Assembly: GCA_030267965.1 (NCBI GenBank)
Contig: BRYA01001055.1
Span: 35,665-99,664 of the forward strand
Origin: Triparma columacea
Taxonomy: Eukaryota > Sar > Bolidophyceae > Parmales > Triparmaceae
DNA length: 64,000 bases
Reading direction: 5' to 3'
The notes beneath the pieces are model-generated. The model was not told the DNA's origin. It did no database searches and saw only the letters and a list, made by a program, of their open reading frames with translations. Made by a program: the position numbers and the translations under genes. Positions 47,152-56,493 of this stretch are shown here, in pieces (position 1 is the stretch's first letter; every line of letters starts with the position of its first letter).

Positions 47152-47893
47152 TTAGAAAGCCTCGCCCTCCTCGAGAGCATCCACGTTAGTCTCCGTAGGC
47201 ACGTCCTTGGGGGCACCCCCGTCGTTCTGTGGGGGGATGGGGGTGACTGACTTTAGTACGGGGAAGAGGGGGGGGTTAACTTTGCCCTCGTTCTTACCTC
47301 CTTCCCGTGGTACTTGGCGAGGACCTCCTCGCAGGTCGCCCACCACTCGCTTTCCTTAACTCCTTCCTTCTCCTTGGCTGTGTCCACGAAAATCTCGAGG
47401 TCCTCTACGTTCTTGCTGAGGCGGGACTTGGAATCGGGGACCATCATGACAGACTCAGCAAGGACCTCCTTGAACTTCTTCACGTCGTACTCGTCGTGAG
47501 CTCCCGATGACTCCATCTACGTGGGATGGGGATAGGGGTGAGAGATAGGGTGGGTGTGGGTGAGGAGTGGTGAGGAGTGGTGAGGGTCAGGTGAACCCTA
47601 ACTCACCTCCTTAAGTTTGTTGGTATTGTCAACAATCTCCTGCTCATAAGATGCAACCTCCTTCATCATCCTGCGCAGATAATACATGTTAGTGAGCTCG
47701 TCGTATTTTATCACCAAGTTGCGCGATTTCAAGGAGTGAAAATAAAAAGTTTTCGAGAGCCGATTTTGGTCCTCCCTTTAATTGAACAGGGGAGAAAGTA
47801 GGGGGGAGGACATACGCACCTCTGGACAATCTTAGTCTTTATCATGAGCTGACGAGGGTAATCGATGGGTGCATTGGGGTCTTTTCGGGGCAT
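47152..47893 (-). CDS. TBCA: Tubulin-binding cofactor A
   Basis: Exons 47893-47820, 47670-47607, 47516-47298 and 47226-47152 join in frame to 143 aa. The protein is an all-helical TBCA/Rbl2 type: QLMIKTKIVQRMMKEVASYEQE, then YDVKKFKEVLAESVMMVPDSKSRL, where the ESxMMxPD block is the family signature. TBCA binds beta-tubulin during folding in the cytosol. The first donor is GTGCGT, unlike the usual GTGAG. The C-terminal 25 residues are an acidic extension beyond the usual length of about 110. Confidence 0.9.
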
Positions 47894-48320
47894 TTTGGAG
47901 GTTCAATTTTGATTTTTCAGGGCAGGGGATTTGGGACTTTGAGATTCCTTTGGGGACCCAAAATTTGACAAGAAGTTGGGGAAAACGACAATCGTATGTG
48001 CTCTACCTACACCTTACGCTAGGAGGTAGTACGGCGAAATATAAAAAGTAGGGGAAAACGATGATGCAGAATTTCCCCCTACTTTCCCCAAAGGCCCTCC
48101 TGGGGAATTGGACGTGGGAGGATTGGAGGGAGGAGGGGATCCAAAATATCTTTCCAAGTAAATATCCACTTTACCATCGATCAGACACAATTTAAGGCGT
48201 TCTGATTGTTTACTGATATACAATCTACCTCTAAGACAAACTGTACTCTCCAAATTCTCCCTGTTGCCTTAAAAAAAGCCGTATCATTTTTCTCTCTCAC
48301 CCCGCCCTTACACATACAAG
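47894..48320. promoter_or_regulatory. Divergent intergenic region
   Basis: A 427-bp spacer between TBCA (minus) and the unknown gene at 48321 (plus). The two promoters must lie here. The right half is AT-richer. No gene, RNA or repeat recognised. Confidence 0.4.
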
Positions 48321-49493
48321 ATGGTAAAAGCCTCTCTATTCTCCACAAGACCGCCATTTACTACCCGATCTGGTCGTACAACATCCACCAATTTCAGATT
48401 TACTCCTAATACCTCCTCGGTTGAGGCAACCCCGCCAACAACACTCACACAATTTGATTCCATCTACCTTACTTACCTCCGCCCAATTGGTATAACGTGG
48501 AAGTGGGCTCGCAGCGCTCCAGGTATGGGTGGGGTGGGGGAGAGGGTTATGTATTACCACGGTAATAACCAAGGAGGCATGATGAGCCAGGAGGAGGTGG
48601 AGAGAAGGTTGCTAGAGGCTGGGAGGGGGAGTTTGAGGGGGAAGGACATCGACGAGAACGTGATGATGCGGTTCTACAAGGTGGGTCTGTAGGGAGAGGA
48701 GCGGTTGTATTGTAAAGGTTCGTGGGCTTGTGGGCTCACACAACAAAACACCCCCCCCCCTCAGGGTTTGGAAAGGGACGGTCTCCTCGATAATGATCCC
48801 ATGAAGACCATCGAGTCGACCTGGAGAGCCGCCTCCACCGTTGAGAAGGAAAATTCCGAGGAGCGCTCCTCCTCCTCCTCCTCCTCCTCCTCTTCTACAT
48901 CGTCGCCCGCCACGTCGTCGTTCGCCACCTCCACCTCGCCCTACTCCGGCAACGACTATAGCCCAGAGAAGGTCGCGGGCATATCCTCAGAGGATGAGTC
49001 CGATTGGGAGAACGCCTTCTTCGACGCCAACTTAGGGGGCTCCCTGGATTCCGAATCCGAGGACCCCCGCCGGGTGAGGGAGGTTTGGGAGGGGGAGCAG
49101 AAGGAGAATACGACGAAGAGGGAAATGGAAGAAGAGGAGGGGGAAAAGGAGGAGGGAAGGGGGGGGAGGGAACCAAAGAGACTGAAAACAAAGGAGACCT
49201 CTTCTCCCTCGTCATCATCGTCCTCTTCCTCTTCCTCTTCCTCTTCCTCGTCGAAATCCGGCGGCAACGTAATGACTCCCAATACCTCCCTTCGATCCCT
49301 CAAATCTCCCCCCGCCCCCTCCGCCAACATCCTCGCCCGGGCCTCCGCCGTTTACTACCACATTTTTGGTGACATGCCAAAGGACTTGACGTGGCCGGGG
49401 CTTAGGGAGGAATTTTGCAGCTTCTGGAAAGTTGACCCGCAGGGACCTTCGATGAGCCAGATGACGTACTTTGAGGGGCTGCTGTATGATTAA
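48321..49493 (+). CDS. Hypothetical acidic, Ser-rich protein
   Basis: Exons 48321-48680 and 48765-49493 (GTGGGT to CCCTCAG, phase 0) give 362 aa. I recognise no domain. Residues 1-120 are moderately ordered (LTYLRPIGITWKWARSAPG, EEVERRLLEAGRGSLRG). The centre has two poly-Ser runs and a Glu/Lys-rich block. The last 70 residues look folded (ILARASAVYYHIFGDMPKDL, LREEFCSFWKVDP). The Ser and Glu tracts come from TCC and GAG repeats. Confidence 0.6.
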
Positions 49494-49720
49494 GGGGCGC
49501 CGCGGTGGTGGTGGTGGGGGGGGGGGAAAAGACAAAGGAAACGTTATGGAAAGGGGAAGATGGGAAGAGGAGAGGGCTCTGGAGGGAAGATGAGGGCTAG
49601 GGCTAAGGAGGGAAGATAAGAGAGGGCTAAGGAGGAAAGTATGAAGGCCCAAAAAATGTTTTTTAGTCGTCCCTTATTTATTCATACAACGTATATATAC
49701 TTTGTTATTCTCCATTATTG

Positions 49721-50257
49721 TTACTTGGGAACTTTGACCATGGCGGGCTCGTTGGTTGAGAGATAAATCTGATGAATGGTGCCGCTCGACTCGGGCGAAA
49801 TAACTTGGAAACCCGGCGGGTGCGGGCTCATCATCAACTTTGTGTAGGTTATGTGTGATTGGACGAGGAATACCTCGTCGCCCGGCTGAATACCAGGGGT
49901 GTAGTGGGTCAATAGTCTAAACTGGGTTGGAGATAGATTGAAGAGCTCTGTAGAAGGTGTGTGGATAGATGGAGTCGAGGAGGTCGGCGGCATATTTTGA
50001 AGGAGATGGTTTCTCTTCCTCTTCTTCCTCTTCTCCTCCTCCTCCTTCCTCCTCATCTTCTCCTCGTTCTCCCTCTTCCTCCTCATCTGATGCTCGTCGA
50101 AGAGATCGCCTAAGGCCTTCTCACCCTCCTTGTATTTCTCTAAAGCTGCGGATGGATCGTAGGCAGGGAGTTGCTGAGAAGCATTGGTGTTGGGGAATGT
50201 GGGGGGGGATTCCCATGTTGACCTTGTTGACACTGATAGATTGTGGGGCGTAGACAT
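49721..50257 (-). CDS. Hypothetical coiled-coil protein
   Basis: A single exon of 178 aa. Residues 35-85 are a highly charged Lys/Glu/Arg coiled coil. Residues 100-178 look beta-rich (FRLLTHYTPGIQPGDEVFLVQ). No family recognised. An ATG 97 bp upstream in another frame could begin a first exon, but I find no donor for it. An 82-bp piece of this gene (49891-49972) has a diverged second copy near 52113. Confidence 0.55.
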   Translation of the reverse strand: MSTPHNLSVSTRSTWESPPTFPNTNASQQLPAYDPSAALEKYKEGEKALGDLFDEHQMRRKRENEEKMRRKEEEEKRKKRKRNHLLQNMPPTSSTPSIHTPSTELFNLSPTQFRLLTHYTPGIQPGDEVFLVQSHITYTKLMMSPHPPGFQVISPESSGTIHQIYLSTNEPAMVKVPK

Positions 50258-50641
50258 CGCTAAAAACTCCTGGTGCGAGTTTTTGTGAATTGACTGGTAG
50301 AATTTGGTGGAAACCCCAAAAAAATGGCCCTCTCAATTCCTCAAGTTTGGGCATGATTCATTTTTTAACTTGGTGAGTCTCTCTTTATAACCGCTATAAT
50401 TACAGCTTTCAAGGCATTAACGAGGTAGAGAGTTTTATTTAACATCGAATCACAGCAATTTTTGTGCGAATGGAGTTTGCTAGAGTGCAAAAAAATAACA
50501 GCAGGGCGTGTGCCCGAATCACTGACATCGCTTTCTCCCCTTCCAACCAAAGTGAACCTTAACCTCTTCCTCGTCTCTCACCGTTATATCTTTCCAGTCT
50601 TACCCCTTGAATCAACTTCTTTTCTTAATATCCCCCAGATA
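50258..50641. promoter_or_regulatory. Divergent intergenic region upstream of the epimerase
   Basis: A 384-bp spacer. The plus strand just before the epimerase ATG reads like an intron 3' end (pyrimidine-rich, then CCCCAG, then ATAATG), so a 5'-UTR intron is possible. Nothing else seen. Confidence 0.35.
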
Positions 50642-51870
50642 ATGAAGCTCCTACTCGTTTCCTTTGGTTTAACCTTGATCTCAGTTGAATGCTTCAAACC
50701 CACAACCTTTGCTGCTCCCAGACATTCCAGGTCCTGCTGCTCTGGCTGCCCCATTTGCTGCCCTACCACCCTTGCTGCCGTCTACGGCGAACCCCGTCCA
50801 GTTCAGATAATCCCTTCTGTCCTCCCAGCTGATTTTGGCAAGCTTGGAGCGGACTGCAAGGCCCTCGAGGATGCTGGATGCGACCGCATACAGTTCGACG
50901 TTATGGACGGGAACTTTGTGCCAAACTTGACATTCGGACCTGACACTATCAGATGGTGCAGGCAGGTGAGATCAGACAAGGAGCGAAGCGATGAGCTAAC
51001 AACGCAATCGCAAGTGACGAATCCCACACAGTGCTTGTACAAGATACAACTGCTTCGTAACTATCGCCATCATCCTAACCCCTTTCGCGATTCACTTCGC
51101 TCCTTGCAGTACACGACCCTGCCCTTTGAGACCCAACTAATGGTCTCGGAAAAATGCACAGATGCCATGCTACCCCAGGTGAGTTTGGACGAGAAGCGAA
51201 GCGACAGCAAAAGTAACACACCGCATTATCACGCATCCACATAACTAATCCCTCTCCTCGTCGCTTCGCTCCTCGCCCCGCTCTTCGCTTCACTCATCGC
51301 ACAGTTCACCGAGGTCACAAAAGGCCCAAACGGCGAGCCTGGCGTCGTGATCGTCCATGTCGAAGCTTGCACACACCTTCACCGTGCCCTCTCCAGCATT
51401 CGCGCTGCCGGTGGTTCTCCGTCTGTCGCACTCAATCCTCACACTCCTCCAGAGATGATCGAGAATGTGCTTGACCTCGTTGACCACGTTCTCGTAATGA
51501 CAGTCAACCCAGGGTTCGGGGGACAGGCTTACATACCCACCATGACTGATAAGATCAGGAAGATCAGGAAGTGGATAGGTGAGAAGTGCGCTGGCGTTTA
51601 TAAAAGTTGTGCGCGCACCTCGCTCAAGACGCGCCTTCTCCTTAACCGCGATTCGCTTCGTTCATTGCAGTCGACCGTAACCTTGATGTGGATATCGAGG
51701 TGGACGGGGGAATCAAGGCTACAAAGGAGACGATTGGTGCATGCGCAGAGGCCGGCGCCAACTGTTTCATCGCTGGGTCCGGACTATTTGCTTACGACGA
51801 CATGGCTCAGGGAGTGAAAGAGCTCACTGCTCTCGCAAAGGAGGGACAGGGCCTACCTGCTAACGCATGA
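50642..51870 (+). CDS. RPE: Ribulose-phosphate 3-epimerase, plastid-targeted
   Basis: Exons 50642-50965, 51110-51178, 51305-51578 and 51671-51870 give 288 aa. The enzyme interconverts ribulose 5-phosphate and xylulose 5-phosphate in the Calvin and pentose phosphate cycles. It has IIPSVLPADFGKLG, the metal/catalytic FDVMDGNFVPNLTFG, HVEA, SVALNPHTP, MTVNPGFGGQ and VDGGI plus the GSGLF phosphate-binding turn: a complete TIM barrel. Residues 1-25 are a signal peptide ending VECF/KPT, with Phe at the cleavage point, then a Cys/Ser-rich transit stretch, so the protein should enter a complex plastid. All three introns carry a TTCGCTTCGYTC-like motif near their 3' end. Confidence 0.92.
50980..51103. 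repeat. Intron-terminal inverted repeat, RPE intron 1
   Basis: GGAGCGAAG at 50980-50988, just after the donor, is exactly complementary to CTTCGCTCC at 51095-51103, just before the acceptor. Pairing would bring the splice sites together. Confidence 0.75.
51196..51269. repeat. Intron-terminal inverted repeat, RPE intron 2
   Basis: GCGAAGCGAC at 51196-51205 is exactly complementary to GTCGCTTCGC at 51260-51269. The arms lie towards the two ends of the 126-bp intron. Confidence 0.75.
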
Positions 51871-52266
51871 AACGTAGGTAGCGCGGGGTTTTACGGGGGC
51901 CGAAATGGCATTACGAGGAACAAACGTGACAACGGCTTGCCCTGCGCTGACCAAGATCTTATTACCACGCTTAACAGGGTACAGTACGAGGCTAGAGGGA
52001 GACGATGGGCATACTGGGATTAGGTATTTTAGGAAATTTAGGCTTTTTCACACCAAAACTCTCTTTTCATGATTCCGATCCCACTCCCCGCTCCTCAGCT
52101 CCCCCATCTGTATACCAGGGGTGTAGATGGTCAACTCTCTAACATCGGATGGAGATAGATTGAAGAGCTCTGTAGAAGGTGTGTGGATAGATGTTGTTGG
52201 AAAACCCTAAAATCCGACAATTGGCCCAAAACGATTGTTTCCTGAGCCAACTTCTAATTAGGTGTC
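51871..52266. other. Intergenic spacer holding a duplicated gene fragment
   Basis: This 396-bp spacer separates the epimerase from the next plus-strand gene. It holds the 3' end of RPE, the promoter of the next gene and an 82-bp copy of part of the 49721-50257 gene. This is roughly where housekeeping genes give way to subtelomeric ones. Confidence 0.5.
52113..52194 (-). repeat. 82-bp dispersed duplicate of coding sequence from 49891-49972
   Basis: About 73 of 82 positions match by eye, with a block of about 43 identical bases at the right end. The original lies inside the 178-aa coiled-coil gene; this copy is non-coding. Confidence 0.85.
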
Positions 52267-53443
52267 ATGGACGATTTGAGGCTGAATACAGACTCTGAAG
52301 CCAGGTAAGCGTGAAGTAGTGTCTGCAAGCGTTAATTCCACCTCCAAAGATCTGTTTTCTGGCGTTGAAACCGTGGAAGATGAATAAATCTCAAGACAAA
52401 AAACTGGCTGTTTGACCCGATTGAGTTCCATCCTATTTTATCCTTCATTTCTGACGCTTTGGTGTCAAAGATGTAGCCTAGACCTCACCTAGACTTGGTA
52501 GACGGACTCCCTAACACAAATTACGCACACACTCACACTCTTTTGTCTTCACAGGGAGATTAAGGTCGACGATATCAAGACTGCATGCTTGTTACTTCAA
52601 ATTCATAACAAGAAGGTTCACGCGGAGGTTCACGAGGAGGTTGTCCCTCCACCCCCTCCCTCCCCTCCCTCCCCTCCCTCCACACTACAGTTTGGGGGGT
52701 ACGACATCAGCGCCTCCTCTTCTCCACACCCCGCTCACGCGGAGGTTCACGAGGAGGTTGTCCCTCCACGCCCTCTCTCCCCTCCCTCCGCCCCTCCCTC
52801 CACAATTCAGTTTGGGGGGTACAACATCAGCGCCTCCTCTTCTCCACACCCCGCTGTGTCGGTCCACCAACCCCTGTGTCACAACCTGTTCCTCCAAGTA
52901 GCACCAGCTTCTACCCCATTTCCTTCGGAACAGCCTCCACCACAACGAAGTGTTAGGGTTAAAACCATAGCCCCTACAAAGTACTTAATCCCACTGATGA
53001 TGCGGTTCGCGACCGGGGGTAACCCACATCCAATCCAGCAGACGACTACACCCTTCGAGCACAATCTTTTGAGTCCAGTGTCACGTCCACCCTCCACCCC
53101 GACGCAACAGCCACAGCGATCCTCCCGCATGGTAATCAACATTAACTTCTGGTGGAGGAACTTCCCCATGCTCGATAATTTCCTCGCCAGTTACGCGCAT
53201 CAGTACTACCTCCACTCGGCAAACAACTACTCGGAGAGCCAGAAAAGCTTCAACAACAACCTCACCCACATGTTCATAAGTTACGCCTTCTCCCAGGGTT
53301 ACGTATTCAACCAATCTTTCACCTTCGAAATGATCCGTAATAGGGTGCGTTGCTACTACAACAAAAGCTTCCGTCGCCGCTTGCTCAACCCGCATGCGCG
53401 AACATTCCCACCCTTAACCTCACGTCACAAAAATAGCCTTTAG
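52267..53443 (+). CDS. Hypothetical Pro-rich protein with internal repeat
   Basis: Exons 52267-52304 and 52555-53443 (GTAAGC to TTCACAG, phase 2) give 308 aa; the tiny first exon supplies the ATG. Residues 33-112 are two copies of a Pro-rich unit (HAEVHEEVVPP, then QFGGYxISASSSPHP). The C-terminal 110 residues look folded and aromatic-rich (INFWWRNFPMLDNFLASYAHQYYL, FTFEMIRNRVRCYYNKSFRRRLL). No family recognised. The Trp/Tyr/Asn-rich C-terminus ending in a basic RxRxYYxxSFRRR block could bind nucleic acid, but that is a guess. Confidence 0.55.
52619..52855 (+). repeat. Tandem duplication of a Pro-rich coding unit
   Basis: Copies 52619-52735 and 52736-52855 (117 and 120 bp) are nearly identical, with a few changes in the Pro-rich tract and one Asp/Asn change. 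Confidence 0.9.
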
Positions 53444-53838
53444 CCACGTAAATATACCATTGGCGTCGGTGCGCGGATTTGCAGGGTTACATCATGTAAA
53501 TATATAAAACTTGTTTCCTCTCCATTCTCTCCAACTTTTGTTTTACTAGGCTTGCTTTGCTCTCTCTCCGAACTATTGTTTAATGTAAAAAATGCCACGA
53601 CGAACGAGACGGGAACGGTGGAGTTTGGTCGAATTGAAATCGAAGGTGCTGTTCATGACGAAGCGTGTGTATAGGGGGGGACAACAACTAAACTGAACCT
53701 CCAATCTCTGTCTCGTCTGCCTTCTGCCTTCTGCCTTCTGAGGCTCATTTCCACTCTCCTCTCTTCCCTCATTTTTCTCAATCTCTTCACTACATTAATC
53801 AGCACTTAGCACAACACTAAGCAGTTCCATCCAATATC
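53444..53838. other. Subtelomeric intergenic spacer
   Basis: A 395-bp spacer with a short run of CTTCTGC units near 53720-53740. No gene or RNA recognised. The promoter of the 53839 gene should lie here. Confidence 0.35.
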
Positions 53839-54444
53839 ATGCCTCTCCAAACCACAACAGTAGGAAATGTGATGAAAAATGTGTTTGGAAGTTCCTCTGT
53901 CTCAACGAGGCTTCGTTATTTAGGTGAGATTAAATCATCATCTATAGCCGATAGCGTTAGTGTTGATGTTGGTGATGATGATAAAGACGGTGAAGGTGAC
54001 GATACATCAACAGATATATCTAAAAAAACGTCAAAAAAGACAGAAAAGAAAGTCGGAAACAACTCCGCAAATGTAGCTTCAAAGGATGTCGTTCATTCCG
54101 ACGCAGACGCACCACCACCACCACCAAACTCCTTCAACATAACCAACCAAGCAAACCGGATGATAGGCTTAATGATCGAAGCCGAAGTAAAGTTCATAGT
54201 ATCCTCCGTAAAAAGCCGTGCTGATATCCCCCCATCCTCTAAGCGTAAGAAGACACCCGCCCTGTCCGCTGTCCCCGAGCCGGACGCGGTTGAGGGGAGC
54301 GGTAAGAAGGGGAAGAAACCGAGGAGGAGGAGGATAAACTTGAACGATATTCAAGAGGTATGCGGGGAGTGGAACAGGAACGTTGATGTTTACGCGTTAG
54401 CTATTGAAGCTACAAAGGGGAAGGGGGAGGTTGGAGGAGTTTGA
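53839..54444 (+). CDS. Lineage-specific protein, upstream tandem paralogue
   Basis: A single exon of 201 aa. It is homologous to the next gene: the N-terminus MPLQTTTVGNVMKNVF, a central ANRMIGLMIEAEVKFIVSSVKSRADI helix and a basic KKPRRRRINLNDIQEVCGEWN block are all shared. The helix followed by a basic loop and an INLxDIQ strand/helix is reminiscent of a histone fold (as in TAFs or CENP-S/X), but the match is too short to be sure. The linker is acidic, Ser/Lys-rich and has a poly-Pro run. A role in DNA binding is plausible, not shown. Confidence 0.6.
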   Translation: MPLQTTTVGNVMKNVFGSSSVSTRLRYLGEIKSSSIADSVSVDVGDDDKDGEGDDTSTDISKKTSKKTEKKVGNNSANVASKDVVHSDADAPPPPPNSFNITNQANRMIGLMIEAEVKFIVSSVKSRADIPPSSKRKKTPALSAVPEPDAVEGSGKKGKKPRRRRINLNDIQEVCGEWNRNVDVYALAIEATKGKGEVGGV

Positions 54445-54803
54445 TGTAACGGGGGAGGAGGGGATGAACTGGGGGGAAAAGGGGGAGGGAGGAGGGTTAG
54501 GAGGGGGGCTTGGGGGGATTCGTCAAAAAAGAAATCACAATTTAGGATTTGGGAATGGTTCGTTTAATTAATTAAACGCTTATTTACAGTCGCCTCACTC
54601 TCCCACCCCCACGGGGTGAGAGAGCGAGGATGAAATACCCTTCCCTCAACTTTTCCCCTTCCCCCACTTACTTTTGGGTGGACAGTTCAGACTCTTCATT
54701 TATTCCTTTTTTGGAAAATTAGACGTTCTAATTCAAATTCTTCCCATATACGTTATCTTTAGCTTCCACGCTATCACTACATATCATCTAAATCCCCTCA
54801 ATC
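54445..54803. other. Spacer between tandem paralogues, with palindrome
   Basis: A 359-bp spacer. It contains an 18-bp perfect palindrome (CGTTTAATTAATTAAACG) at 54561-54578. The rest is G-rich, then pyrimidine-rich, leading to the next gene. Confidence 0.45.
54561..54578. repeat. 18-bp perfect palindrome
   Basis: CGTTTAATTAATTAAACG reads the same on both strands. It could be a dimer binding site or chance in AT-rich DNA. Confidence 0.6.
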
Positions 54804-55496
54804 ATGCCTCTTCAATCAATGACAGTAGCATCCGTTATGCGTAATATTTTCAGTCCCAAAAATCAGTCTCAAACTAACCTTATATATTGTGATGAGGGTA
54901 AGGGTGGAGCTATATTGACATCAGAGACTGAAACATCAACAAGTGCTCAAGACGACACAAAAATAGCCTCAAATGGAGATACAGACACCCCCAAAGGTGA
55001 TAACTTTACCATAACACAGGATGCAAATAGGATGATTGCAGCGTTAATCGAGGAGGAAGTAAAGAGGATAGTAGGTCTCGTAAAAGGTCGTGCCGAAATC
55101 TACAGCAGTACAACAAAACGTAAGAAGAAAGACACAGAAACCTCCACAGAAACCTCACCCGTCCCCACACCCGATGATTCCACCTCTAAGAAGAAGAAGA
55201 AACCTAAACGCCGTAGGATAAACCTAACCGACGTTCAGGATATCGCCAGCCATTGGAACCCAAACGTCGAAGTGTATTCCTCATCCATTCTATCTACTTC
55301 AGCACTCCTTAAATCACAAGATGCTTTACCCCCCACTTCACCCTCTGGTATTAAACGACTACAGGATAGAGTATCTAGCGGTAAGACTAAAGAAGGGGAT
55401 GAGGAAAGAATGAAGGATGCGAAGATGGAACAGGAATTATTATTGGGGGAAAGTAGGGATAAAATGGGGACCGGTGAAGGATACATCGTAGGGTAA
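54804..55496 (+). CDS. Lineage-specific protein, downstream tandem paralogue
   Basis: A single exon of 230 aa, paralogous to the gene at 53839. Shared blocks are MPLQSMTVASVMRNIF, the ANRMIAALIEEEVKRIVGLVKGRAEI helix and KKPKRRRINLTDVQDIASHWN. It differs in a longer charged C-terminal tail (about 70 residues). Codons are more AT-rich at third positions than in the upstream copy. The same histone-fold-like possibility applies, with the same caution. Confidence 0.6.
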   Translation: MPLQSMTVASVMRNIFSPKNQSQTNLIYCDEGKGGAILTSETETSTSAQDDTKIASNGDTDTPKGDNFTITQDANRMIAALIEEEVKRIVGLVKGRAEIYSSTTKRKKKDTETSTETSPVPTPDDSTSKKKKKPKRRRINLTDVQDIASHWNPNVEVYSSSILSTSALLKSQDALPPTSPSGIKRLQDRVSSGKTKEGDEERMKDAKMEQELLLGESRDKMGTGEGYIVG

Positions 55497-56493
55497 AAAA
55501 GAAGGGGGGATCAATACAAAACAGAGAGGGGGGGAGGGTTTTAAGGAGGGGGAGTTAAAAAGGGGGGAAATGAAAAAAGGAGGAGACAGGGATAGGGAAG
55601 GGGATCGAGGAGAGGATGAAGGAGAAGACGATGGTACAGGAGGAACTACTGGGGGAGAAGCAAGGATGGGGAGGGGGGGGAGGTTACGTTCGGTAGGGTT
55701 AAGGGGGAGAAAGGGAGGAGGTGGGGAGGGGGGGGGGGGAGAGAAGTGGGGGGGGGAGATGGGGGGGGGGAAGAAAATGAAGGTGATGGTTAAATGGGAG
55801 AGAACTGATGGGGTTTTTCTTTTCTTATCGTCATCTTTACGTTACAAATTAACGAACAAATCGTTGGGGAAAGTGTCGTCGATTCATTGTTTGATAAACA
55901 GGACGCATAGTACGAGGCTTTATATCATGGTCCTAGGAAATCCCTAAATAACGTAGTTGTGCAATAGAGCAAGCGCCAAGTTTTGTTACATTTGTTGCTC
56001 GGACGACGACAGCGACGACAGCGACAGGAGACTAAGATGAGATTTCGAGGAAAATGCTTAGAAAGAAGAGACCAACCCCACCCCTCCCCCTCTTCCATGC
56101 CCCCCCTCCCTCTTCTTGATAAAATACAATTCTATATTTGTGAGTGAGTAATGGGGACGAACAGGGCGAGAGGGTCAGCCGTTGAGTTAAGTTATCTTCT
56201 AAAATTATGTCAAAACTGCGTGAAGTGGGGTGGGAGTTGTAACCAAAGGAATGCTGTCGTGCTGTTATAGCTCATGCTGGTCCCCATTTTTAGTGTGTTC
56301 ACGTATTTTTTTGGTCTTCGTTACTATTTTGAGCTTTGACAATTACGGGAGACGACATCTACAAGGATTTACGACGAACCTAATCATTGGAAGATTCACT
56401 TGCCCCAATCACCTTGCGATATCCTCACACTATTATCCCCATCCCACCCCCAGATTGAGCTTCACGCAAGATTAAAAAAGAAAGTGGTAGAAG
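55497..56493. other. Subtelomeric intergenic region, purine-rich left half
   Basis: A 997-bp spacer. From 55500 to 55800 the plus strand is almost all purine with many G runs. An open frame at 55570-55947 (125 aa, Gly/Glu/Lys-rich) arises from this and I do not call it. The right half is unremarkable. The promoter of the START-domain gene should lie close to 56494. Confidence 0.4.

Noticed and set aside
55570..55947. 125-aa Gly/Glu/Lys-rich open frame
   Set aside because: It arises from purine-rich low-complexity DNA; there is no paralogue or domain and no supporting intron.
56230..56475. 81-aa frame upstream of the START gene
   Set aside because: Short, no recognisable features, in a spacer likely to hold a promoter.
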